The position numbers and the translations under genes are program-made. 64,000 nt of DNA from Helicostylum pulchrum (lineage: Eukaryota > Mucoromycota > Mucoromycetes > Mucorales > Mucoraceae), in the NCBI GenBank assembly GCA_025677825.1, contig JAIXMO010000017.1, forward strand, positions 1 through 64,000. The letters run 5' to 3'. Under the pieces are notes generated by a model that made no database searches, was not told the DNA's origin, and saw only the letters and a list, made by a program, of their open reading frames with translations. How positions within the stretch are numbered: the first letter of the stretch is position 1; each line of letters opens with the position of its first letter. Of the stretch, positions 45,168-54,463 are shown piece by piece.

Positions 45168-45848
45168 ATGTCTTACAATGGATCTAGTCAACCTGGTGTG
45201 AAGCCTAAATCTTGTATTATTGAAAAAATGAAAGATTTGTTGGATAAAGATTTGGTTATTTTGGATCATGGCTGTTATGTTTGCGGTCGTGTTTTTAGTT
45301 CTGCTGCTGCTGCCCGCGGTCATATTAAAAGTATGCATGGGTACGATATTCCAGGTCGATTTGTTGGCATCAAACGGCCTCCACACAATAACTATAACTA
45401 TAGTACGCGTACAGATACAGATGAGTATGATGAAGCCCATTACGCCTGTCCGTCTTGTTGGTTCCATTGTGCAAAAGATCAACTTGCTGAACTTCATGAT
45501 CATACAGTGCAACAACATAATCCTAGACTTATTAATCTTGAAAGCAAAGAAAAGTATGATTTGGATATAGATGCCTACAGCCATAGTGGAGATCCTGCTA
45601 TCGTTCCAGTTAGTCTTCAAAATAGCCGCCGAAGCAGTCTTCAAAGCAGTTGTTCTAGCAAAAGTTGTCAAGATTATGTTTCTAGTGATGAAGAAGAAGT
45701 AGAAGTCCCTTTACGTCGTTCTAATATTCGTAAAGTTCGTATTTCGGAAGATCACAAAGACATTTATTCTGTTAATGGAGAGAAGAAGAGTGAACTGTCT
45801 CAAAAGATTAATGAGTTGAGAGACCTCTTTCATGCTATGTTCACTTAA
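45168..45848 (+). CDS. Twin C2H2 zinc-finger protein, copy 1
   Basis: A single exon of 226 residues. Finger 1 is CYVCGRVFSSAAAARGHIKS then MHGYD (C-X2-C-X12-H-X4-H). Finger 2 is YACPSCWFHCAKDQLAELHD then HTVQQHN (C-X2-C-X14-H-X4-H). A Ser/Arg and Asp/Glu-rich linker follows, then a helical end ELSQKINELRDLFHAMF that looks like a dimerisation helix. The family is not one I can name. A nucleic-acid-binding role is inferred from the fingers. It has the longest upstream shared block of the array and looks intact. Confidence 0.75.
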   Translation: MSYNGSSQPGVKPKSCIIEKMKDLLDKDLVILDHGCYVCGRVFSSAAAARGHIKSMHGYDIPGRFVGIKRPPHNNYNYSTRTDTDEYDEAHYACPSCWFHCAKDQLAELHDHTVQQHNPRLINLESKEKYDLDIDAYSHSGDPAIVPVSLQNSRRSSLQSSCSSKSCQDYVSSDEEEVEVPLRRSNIRKVRISEDHKDIYSVNGEKKSELSQKINELRDLFHAMFT

Positions 45849-46274
45849 TTTATTTTTATTATTATCAATAAACCCATTTAACTTTTTCGTTACTTTAAAT
45901 ATCTGTGTGGTTATATACATATAATACTAAATTAGAAGAGGTTAATAGTAACAGTGAACCCTTTTAGCCAGCTTAAATCCAGACGACGATTACATAATTC
46001 ATTGTACTTATCAATACGCCTTTTTTTTTTTTATGTATTCCCAATTCTTGAAAAATAGCTTTTTGACAAAACTGGTTATTCTCTTTTTTTTTTACTTCTT
46101 TTTTGGTAAAAAAAAAGTCGTCAATTAAGGCCAAAGGGTAAAATATTCGCTGCTTTATAAAAAAAAACCCCCCTAATTATGCCCACACTAAATCAGATTA
46201 AAAATTTGTTAAAACTAAAAAAAAAACCTCTTTTTCTCTTTTTCTTTACATTCATTAATATATATTTCTGTATA

Positions 46275-46970
46275 ATGTCTCACAATAGACGAAATAGTCA
46301 AAATGTTGTAAATCCTAGGCGTTATGGATTCGATGATGATATAAGTAATTATGTAGTTGCTTTGTCTGATGGCTGTTATATATGTTGTGATACTTATATT
46401 TCTGCTGGTACAGCCCGCAGCCATATTCGAAATATTCATGGGTTCGATATTCCAAGTAGAATTAATGGTGCAGATCGACCTCTAGACATATACTATGAAT
46501 ATGTTACGCCTACTCATACAGATGAATATGATGAGTTGCACTATGCGTGTCCGTTCTGTTGGTTCCATTGTCCAATGGATGAACCTGGTGTATTTTATGA
46601 TCACACAATTGTAAAACATAATCCTAGACGTATTACTATTGGAGATGAAAATAAATACGATAGGGATACGGGTACCAGCAGTCGTAGTAGAGGTTATCCT
46701 CGTCGTAGTCGTCCAAGCAGTCGTCAAAGTTATGTTTATGGCGGTGAAGAGGAAGTAACAAACAGTCGTCCTAATAGTCGTCAAGGTTATGTTTCGGATG
46801 GCGAAGAGGAGGTACCGAACAGTCGTCCTAATAGTCGTCCTAATAGTCGTCAAGTTCGTATTTCAAATGAACGTGAAGGTGTTTTGTCTATTCGTGAAGA
46901 CGGTAAAAATGAACTAGTCCAAAAGATTAATGAGTTTATAGACCTCTTTCATTCTTTGTTAAGAAAGTAA
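46275..46970 (+). CDS. Twin C2H2 zinc-finger protein, copy 2
   Basis: The ATG at 46275 is chosen because it matches the MSHNRR start of copy 4; an in-frame upstream ATG (46179) would add a Lys/Phe-rich segment. Finger 1 is CYICCDTYISAGTARSHIRN then IHGFD; finger 2 is YACPFCWFHCPMDEPGVFYD then HTIVKHN. The linker has an SRPNSRQ-type repeat expanded four times. The end LVQKINEFIDLFHSLLRK matches copy 1. The frame is intact. Confidence 0.75.
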   Translation: MSHNRRNSQNVVNPRRYGFDDDISNYVVALSDGCYICCDTYISAGTARSHIRNIHGFDIPSRINGADRPLDIYYEYVTPTHTDEYDELHYACPFCWFHCPMDEPGVFYDHTIVKHNPRRITIGDENKYDRDTGTSSRSRGYPRRSRPSSRQSYVYGGEEEVTNSRPNSRQGYVSDGEEEVPNSRPNSRPNSRQVRISNEREGVLSIREDGKNELVQKINEFIDLFHSLLRK

Positions 46971-47434
46971 AATTGCTTTTTTTTTCTCGTCAATAAACCC
47001 ATTTAATCTTTTTGTTATTTTAAATGTCAGTGCTATCATATAATACTAGATAAATTTAGACAAGGTTAATTGTTACAGTTGATCCTGTAACCGGTATAAA
47101 TCAAGACCACGATTATATAGTTCATTGTATTGGCACCTTTTTTTTTTCTTTATGTATTTAATCAACTGGATTTTGTTGTGTAATTTTTGAATAGGAACAG
47201 TAGAAGGGATAAATAAAACTGGTTATTGTTATCTTTTTGGTAGCTCTTATTAATAAAATGCATAAGTTAAAACCGAAGGGTAAACTATTCGCTATATTTA
47301 TAATCGACTTATTATGTCAACATAAAGACCTGGTTAATTCTATATAAAGCGGACTAAAAATTCGATAGAACTACATAAAAAAAAACCACCCCTTTCTTTT
47401 TCTCTTTTTTCTTCTATATTTTTTTTCGGTATAA

Positions 47435-47809
47435 ATGTTCTGCGATACACCAGAAAGTCGACCTGGTATGAAACCTAGAGTTAGGGAAGTCGATATATTT
47501 AGAGATGATATAGGCAAATATTTGATTGCTTTGGATTACGGCTGTTACATTTGCAGTCATATTTATTGTAGTGCTGGTACATTACGCAAGCATATTCGAA
47601 ATGTTCATGGGTATGATATTGATGCTCGACAGAGTAGCTTGAACCGACCTATGGATATAAACTATTACTATAAGTTACGTAAAAATACAGATTACTGCGA
47701 CGTGATCCACTATGCGTGTCCATCTTGTTGGTTCCATTGCCCACTGGATGACTTTGCTCTACTTACCGATCATACAATTGTAGAACATAAACCTAGACCT
47801 ACTAAGTAA
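47435..47809 (+). CDS. Twin C2H2 zinc-finger protein, copy 3 (short)
   Basis: Both fingers are present: CYICSHIYCSAGTLRKHIRN then VHGYD, and YACPSCWFHCPLDDFALLTD then HTIVEHK. The frame stops at 47807-47809, just after RPTK, so the linker and the C-terminal helix of copies 1 and 2 are lost. Whether the short form is functional cannot be told. Confidence 0.65.
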   Translation: MFCDTPESRPGMKPRVREVDIFRDDIGKYLIALDYGCYICSHIYCSAGTLRKHIRNVHGYDIDARQSSLNRPMDINYYYKLRKNTDYCDVIHYACPSCWFHCPLDDFALLTDHTIVEHKPRPTK

Positions 47810-48049
47810 TAAATTGACGCTGAATGAGATATAGATGTTGGTACCGATAGTCGTATATGTTGTGATTGAGATATCATAAAAATAAAAAAATAAAAAATAA
47901 ATAAAAACGAGTACGATTAGAATTATTGAAAGATTAAAAGTAATTATTCTAAGGCTAAATATCAAAAATGCTCTATATTATCAAATAGTATTTATATGTT
48001 AAGTCCCACGTATATATTTATATTTTTATACTTTTATGGCTATTATCAA

Positions 48050-48051
<2 letters not shown>

Positions 48052-48086
<35 letters not shown>
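48052..48086. repeat. (TG)n microsatellite
   Basis: An uninterrupted TG dinucleotide run between copies 3 and 4 of the zinc-finger array. Confidence 0.9.
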
Positions 48087-48088
<2 letters not shown>

Positions 48089-48505
48089 CATTACGCTTTT
48101 GCTTCATTTATATGATTTTTTAGTAGATTCACTGCAGTAAACACTGTAGTCAACATAAATACGGATAACAGTTGCATAATCGATTTTATTAATAGGATTT
48201 TTTTTTATCATGTATTCCTGATTCTTGAAAAATAGCTTTTATGTGTACGAACAATAGAAATAATCAATAAGGCTGGCTGTTAGTTTTTTTTATTTCATTT
48301 GTTCCGTAATTATTTGGTAGTTGTTTTTAATAAAAGTCATCAAAAGTAAATTATATAATATCCGCTATGTTTACTGATTTAAAAAAACTCAATTATGCCT
48401 AAACTATATAAATCAGACTAAAAATTCGATAAGACTATAGAAAACCTCTTTTTCTCGTTTTCTCGTTTTCTCTATAACTGTACATATATATATATTGCGG
48501 TGTAA

Positions 48506-48894
48506 ATGTCTCACAATAGACGAAGAATTAGATCTCGTACGAAGCCCTGTATGATATGTGTGACTATTCAACTACTTTGTATTATAACTGTTTTATGTGC
48601 GGCAATGTTTATAGTTCTGCTGCTGGCACCCTCAACCATATTCGAAATGCTCATGGGTACGATATTCCCGCTCGTCGAGTGGAGGGTAAATCTCGACCTC
48701 TAGAGAATGACTACGATGAAGAACACTATGCGTGCCTGGCATGTTGGTTTCACTGTTCAATGGACGAGCTTCCTGTACTCCACTATTATACTATTATGCA
48801 ACATAGTCCTAGACCTATTATTACTGAAAGAGAAAGAAACAACTATATGTATACGCGTACCAACAGTCGTCGTAGCGGTCCTTCCATTTTTTGA
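48506..48894 (+). pseudogene. Twin C2H2 zinc-finger protein, copy 4 (frameshifted, short)
   Basis: It opens MSHNRRRIRSRTKPCMIC and then shifts frame near 48545. The continuing frame has DYSTTLYYNCFMCGNVYSSA and AGTLNHIRNAHGYD (finger 1), then YACLACWFHCSMDELPVLHY with TIMQHS (finger 2). It stops at 48894. One His of finger 2 is Tyr (HYYTIMQH for HDHT..QH). With the shift and missing C-terminus this copy looks dead. Confidence 0.7.
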
Positions 48895-48961
48895 GATATA
48901 GCTTCTGGTGGTGAAGGGGAAAGCCCAAGAAGTGGAAACGTTGGCAAGTTGAAAGTGGTCA

Positions 48962-50910
48962 CTCGTTATAATCATAAACGTCAAAATTAAAGTAGTTTTT
49001 TTTCTTACCAATATATAAATCCAATTTCTTTTTTAGTTTTTTTTTTTGCTAATTTAAAGATTTGTACTGTCATATCTCTTATATACATATTACGAAAAGT
49101 ATAAAAAAAACATGAATTTAAACATAGGCTTATGGCCTTTTTTAATTTGAATTAAAGTACCATTGAAAGTTTATATAGACTGCAAATACTTTTTACCTAT
49201 TAAATTCTTAATCGACTTTTAACAAACCCAAAACTCAGACAAGCTTACTTTCGTAATTTTACTTGTCAAATATTGCTGGGTATAATTATCTCGTCCACTG
49301 TTCAATATAAGGGTATATCTGATTTAAGGGTGGATCTTTTCCACTCTTAAATACGTCTTTTCTTTGGAAGTCATATTTCATAATCAAATTTCATACTACA
49401 AGCAAAAAGGTCTTTTTATATAGTATGTGCACATCTTTCAAACGAAGCCTTTTCCTGTTGTATGCTGGTGCAAACAGATACGGTTCGCTTCAAAGTGGAA
49501 TAACCACAGAAAATAAAAGGTAAATGTACCACTCTTTTTTAATCGACCGTTGAAGCAATAGAACGGTATCACTTACTTTTTTAAAAAGGGTGTTTTATTG
49601 TTTCATAAATGAAAAGAGCATTTTTTTTTTATAATTACTTGAATCCTAGATTATGCAGTCTGCATTGACTAATAATAAATGGATTATTTTGTTCCCGGTA
49701 AATTAATATATTTGGTACCTTTTTATACGAACCGTCCTTTTAATCTATAAATGGAATATTTAATATAATGGTTTTACACAAAATCGTATAAACCAAATGT
49801 ATGATTCCAGTAGAAATCAGTTTTTTTTTTCGCTTAAGAACCAAGAAAAAAAAACACGCACACAGCCTCATTTAACAACAATGGATATAATGATTACAGG
49901 TAGTAGCAATTCAATAATATCGTATAGTCATTGACATTACGGGCACAAACTGTTGTTTTTAAAGCTATCTTATTTATATCCACATTCAAGAAGAAAAACT
50001 GGAAAGGTACACGACTATAGTATAAACTTTATTAAAGTGTAAGGTTTTATCTATTGAACTGGATCTAGTTTAGGCATCTCAATCAATTTGCATAAAGATG
50101 AAAAGTAAATTCTACATCTATACACCTTTCCAAAATGTCTAGTTTGCAAAGGAAAAGATTGAAGATTAAATTGTTTACAAAAAGTGATTTACATTTTTTT
50201 TTAGACAGTCGATTTCCGCAGAGATACGGATCAAACTTGCCATGATACCGAATTGTCGGTGCGGAAACTATGTTTACAAATTATAAAACTTAAATTACTT
50301 TTCTTTATCCCCTTCTAATTAACTGTAGTCGTATTATTTTCTTCACGCAGGAATAAAAAAAAAAAAAGCTGTGATATTAAATCCAGGCAGGGCATTTTTT
50401 TTTGCAGGCACAAAAAAAAAGAAAGACTCCGCTACTGATTTTTCATTTTTTAAACCTTTTTTCTGTTCATGTCTTCTACTTTATACAACATGTACAATAC
50501 AAATAGCTGTTTTCTCTGAAAGTCGACTGCTAGACACTGCCTAATATACCTAATATGCCTAATATTGCTCATGGCGATATTTTGAAACTAGACATTCAGT
50601 TTGGTGGCGGGTATTGTAATAGCTTATTGTGTTACAAAATGCTTCTTTTGACACAAATATGATCCCTTTTATTTGACAGATGCATGTTGTCAGGTACAAA
50701 TGTAATTTTGCATAAACACTTCTAAAAACATTCAAGTAAACCCTATTTTAACCTTCAATTCTTGTCATTTCACTTTTATTAGCTTTAATGTCAATCATTT
50801 TATAACATTAAGCATCTAAAGGGGTTTTTTTTTCTGTAATGAACCAAACCCTGAGTACAATGAGCTAAAAAAAAAGCTTTTTAGTTTTCTAAACTAAACT
50901 AATAAGTATT
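48962..50910. other. Gene-poor AT-rich stretch
   Basis: About 2 kb with no supported gene. A block at 50219-50265 shares sequence with 53066-53106 (see findings). Confidence 0.4.
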
Positions 50911-51112
50911 ATGCTTTTTAAGATGCTTCTTCCAAGCACTGTATCTTTTTGTATCGTGGTGATTGTTCCTTTTATTAAAAGGTAAGGATTTAAACTGCTT
51001 TACTTATAAATACTTAAACCTAATCATAATGTCTATTTATAGCGGTAAATGCTGGTGCTGCTGGTGCTGGTGCTGCTGGAACTGGTGTTGCAGTTGTTGT
51101 ATTCGTTGTTAA
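50911..51112 (+). CDS. Possible Cys/Trp-rich micropeptide with a hydrophobic leader
   Basis: The ATG at 50911 opens MLFKMLLPSTVSFCIVVIVP then FIKS, which looks like a signal peptide or membrane helix. A 61-bp intron (50982-51042, GTAAGG..TTATAG) joins in phase to GKCWCCWCWCCWNWCC then SCCIRC and a TAA. The tail has 11 Cys and 5 Trp in 22 residues. The caution is that the exon is made of TGCTGG/TGCTGC units; a second frame of the same DNA reads AGAAGAGAAGTGVAVVVFVV, equally protein-like. The splice sites favour the Cys/Trp reading because of the leader. Confidence 0.3.
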
Positions 51113-51308
51113 TATGACGGGAAAGAATGGTAAATGGGATTTTTATTTATTTTGCTTCTAAACTGATTCTAATCCATTCCTTTTTTTTTTATTTCTCTAG
51201 AATATAATTTCTTTCTCCTCCCTTTGAAACACTGCTATTTATAATTGTACTGGCTTTTGAAAGCAACAGGACATAACAGTTGCTAAAGTGGTTTTTGACG
51301 AGCCGTTT
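51113..51308. other. Short gene-free spacer
   Basis: No gene was recognised. It lies between the possible micropeptide and a pair of direct repeats. Confidence 0.4.
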
Positions 51309-51650
51309 GTCTCCTTCTCCCCTCCTCGTTTACGAGAGGTTCGTGCAGTTTAACCTGTGTGTAATGGCACACCAACCATGCGGATATCGAAAGGTCGTAG
51401 TTGGAGCTATTCAGTCTTCTGATAAATTTTTTTTTAGTGATTTGACTCGTTCTTTTTGTTGGATATTGCCAGTAATGTCAATGGGTTTGTAAAAGCAATG
51501 ACCAACTTTCGATGATTCTGATTTCTGGCGAGTATATTCTACCTTGGCGGGTTCTGTCTCCTTCTCTCTCGTCCTCGTTTACGAGCGGTTCGTGCAGTCC
51601 CCCTTTTAACCTGCGTGTAATGGCACACCAACCGTGCGGATATCGCAGGG
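51309..51650. repeat. Pair of ~90-bp direct repeats with a short hairpin
   Basis: Copy A (51309-51393) and copy B (51556-51650) share gtctccttctc, cctcgtttacgag.ggttcgtg, taacctg.gtgtaatggcac and accaacc.tgcggatatcg. Each holds the palindrome CTCGTTTACGAG. The copies are about 160 bp apart. They could be the LTR or end repeats of a small element. No protein between them is recognised. Confidence 0.8.
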
Positions 51651-52463
51651 AGGTTGGATTGATGGTTCCCGTCTCGGTAGTCTCCTCTAAGGAAAACAGT
51701 ATCATTAAGTAGTTGTGTTGTTGTGGATACTTATCCTTTGGCACCATCATTTTTTTTTTATATTTATGTATGTGTTTATTTTTATATTTAGATACATGTA
51801 TATATATTTTTTTCACGTATATATATGAACGTGATGAGACTTCAACTAGTGTACCTTCTCGTGGTTAGTCTTGGGAAACTTTCACTTTGGAAACTTTTTT
51901 TGTTTCCTTATTGTAAAGGCCAAAGCACTAGTAACTTTTTTTTTAAATAATAATAATAATAATAAAGAAGCTGTTTTTCTTTATATAAAAAATGTTTTTC
52001 AAAAAGTCTTTAATCTCTTTGACATGTAGTACTTATTGTGGTAATCAACGTTTTATATTTTTTTTAGTCACAACCGCAAGAAAATAAATTTGCTTTTGTT
52101 TACTAGATTTTTTAGTCCGACTAAATGCGTATACAGGATAATAGTGTAAGGCCAATATTGTAACCTAGTGGTGCGCAAGATTTTCAAAAAAAGCTAAAAA
52201 GCTAAAAAGAGGAAAATAAGGAAGAATAAAATAGGGATAATGTACAACCGTATCACTGGTAATAACAAGAGAGTCGCACTATAGAACAAAGAAATCCTGG
52301 TGCATCGTAAGAGCCGAATGTGTGTATCAACCCCCAAAAAAAAAAGTTCATAATTAAATTATACTGGGTGGGATTTATTTAAGATAAGTGTCATTGTTAG
52401 AAGAAATGCAATGTTTGGTTAAAAAAACTATACTTGACAAAGTAAATGGTTTATGTTACAGTT
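51651..52463. other. Gene-free stretch
   Basis: AT-rich, with poly-T runs and an AAT run near 51947-51965. No gene was recognised. Confidence 0.4.
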
Positions 52464-52968
52464 TTAGAACCTAGTAAGGGTCAATGGTTCACCTGCTTCC
52501 ATTACACGTTTTTTGTTATCTGCGTCGACTAGTTTGGCGAAAAACTGGAGGGTAGAAGCATAAGATACATACCTTACAGAAACCATTACAGGTATGTCTA
52601 CATCTCGTGTTTTGAACGACGGGGGAGTATCTACATCCATTTTAGCAATATATTCATGAATATTATCGTCATGAAAAAGTGTTTTATTCTCTAAATAATT
52701 CATCGTTTTAAATCTCCATATCACTAAAGTACAAAAATCAGTGTTAATTATACACTAGTATGTTACTAATTCGAACTATTACCTATACCAAAAGAACGAA
52801 AATTGTCACCCTTTTGGTACCACAAATAAAATGTTCTGTTTAATATAACATTAATTATTTCTTCCCCTTCATTTAAAAAGGAGAAAGCCGTATCACGTTC
52901 GCATTGAATGGGTTTTACGTCTGTTTTTTTTGGCTTTATATACGGAAAAGTTTTGAGTGTATTTTTCT
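52464..52968 (-). CDS. Orphan gene, two exons seen (5' end not found)
   Basis: On the minus strand an exon from about 52968 (after a CCAG acceptor) reads KNTLKTFPYIKPKKTDVKPI, QCERDTAFSFLNEGEEIINV and ILNRTFYLWYQKGDNFRSFG. A 59-bp intron (GTAATA..CTTTAG) joins to IWRFKTMNYLENKTLFHDDN, DIPVMVSVRYVSYASTLQFF and GEPLTLTRF with a stop at 52464-52466. The frame is continuous and composition is protein-like. No known domain was recognised. The first exon or start codon could not be placed upstream. Confidence 0.5.
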
Positions 52969-54463
52969 GGAATTATAAATTAGTTGTCAAACAGAAAAAT
53001 AAAAAAGAGCGCCTTTCACTTGCTGTTCATCGTTCTTTCACTTTTTATTATTATTCATCATTTTTGGAGATCCGAACACAAACTGTACCGAATTGTTGGT
53101 GTGAAGTACATATACTTAGTGTAATGATGGTTTATCAAATGGTTATCTTGTTAAGATGTGTCAATGGCGAATGTTGCGAAACGTAAGTAATACTGTAGCT
53201 TCCTGATATCTCCTTGAAGGGACAACGGTTCAAGAAGTATTAGTTGTTAGCTATGAGCGTGTAACATATAGTACCCCCATCACACCTTGTTTTATTGTAC
53301 AGCTTCATATATTAACCATAGTAAACCACTTTATATAATAAGCTTGTCATTTCAAAAAAAAGGTAAGTCTATTTTTCATAGTTGTCTGTGGTGGTATTAA
53401 TGCGACCGAAGCGATCCCCTTCTTCTGTCCTCTGAATAGTATGACTTAAGACGTATTAATTGTGTTTGCCTGTGTGTGAAAGCAATTCCATTGCTGCTGG
53501 AATGTTCACTTCCAATTATCCTCATAGCAAGCGCTACTTAAACGTGCTATTCCACGGCTAGAGATAACTCTCGTTATCCCTTTCGTTGTACTATTTTGCA
53601 AAGATCCATATCGTAATCACAAGACAAACACTTTAAATAAGTTTGTAACTTTAAAGGCTACGAGTTGGCCTTGTTGGTATCTGATCTTTTCTTGGGTTCG
53701 CTTTGTATTTGGAATCCCTACTAGTATTTTGTAATACTAAGGGCGGTTCAGATTGTTTTGTAGATATCATTGCTGTTCATGGCTGGCTTTACTACTCTCC
53801 TGTCAATATAAAACGCATGATAGGTGATTATTTGGTCTCTTTTGGCTGATTCATATGCTTAATGGTTGGCTTTGGCCAAAACGTTGGTGCACTCGTATTT
53901 ATTGTAAATCTAACACCTCCTCGTGGTTACCTTTGTCGACTTTCTTCGGAAAGGCTAACGTGTAAGTATCTTTATATATTTAATAAAAATGAAAGTTTAC
54001 AAATAAAAAAGTCTCCAATAAAAACTACCAATAAAATGAAAAAGTCTCTTTTCTAATGTAGTGTTGGCCGGGAATTGACAGTCTCTGGTCGAAAGGTATT
54101 GACGAGAGAGAAAAATAATAAACTACAAGACAAAGATATCCTGATTGTTATGTTTACTGTTACGTTCGATAAAATGTTTCAAACAGAAAAGTTAAGTTTT
54201 CAGGAGGAAACTGCCGTAGGATCCTCTTTCTATAAAAATGGCCTATTCTACTTTTATACTTCAAAAAGTTTATAACCTAGAAAAATATTAGGACGGAAAG
54301 AACTAGTGTTTTATTACTGTAAAGGTTAAAAAGTTATATACTACAGCGTTACACCAGACTTTCTCAAAATCAAACTCAAATTCACACTTTTTATAAAACG
54401 ATACATTACCCAAAGAAACTCGCTTTCCTGTGACTTTCATACGACACATTCCACAAATACGAG
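52969..54463. other. Gene-poor stretch upstream of VPS53
   Basis: Includes a repeat of the 50.2-kb motif at 53066-53106. Two open frames (53862-54056 and 54075-54275) lack convincing composition and are not called. The last 150 bp are the probable VPS53 promoter. Confidence 0.4.

Larger units (their letters stand above)
44740..48961 (+). repeat. Tandem array of four zinc-finger gene units (~1.1 kb each)
   Basis: Each unit has a shared upstream block and a gene. Upstream landmarks repeat in order: a (ga)ttcttgaaaaatagct box at about 44882, 46041 and 48220, and a box like ataaaa..atcaa..gggtaa.ctattcgct at about 44968, 46108, 47255 and 48332. The ATGs are at 45168, 46275, 47435 and 48506, a spacing of about 1.1 kb. 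This is a tandem duplication that copied promoter and gene together. Confidence 0.85.

Noticed and set aside
45138..45671. A 177-codon minus-strand frame over zinc-finger copy 1
   Set aside because: Thr/Ile/Arg-rich antisense reading of the finger gene. Similar shadows exist over copies 2 and 4.
53862..54275. Two plus-strand frames upstream of VPS53
   Set aside because: Composition is not protein-like and they do not join to each other or to VPS53 through plausible splice sites.
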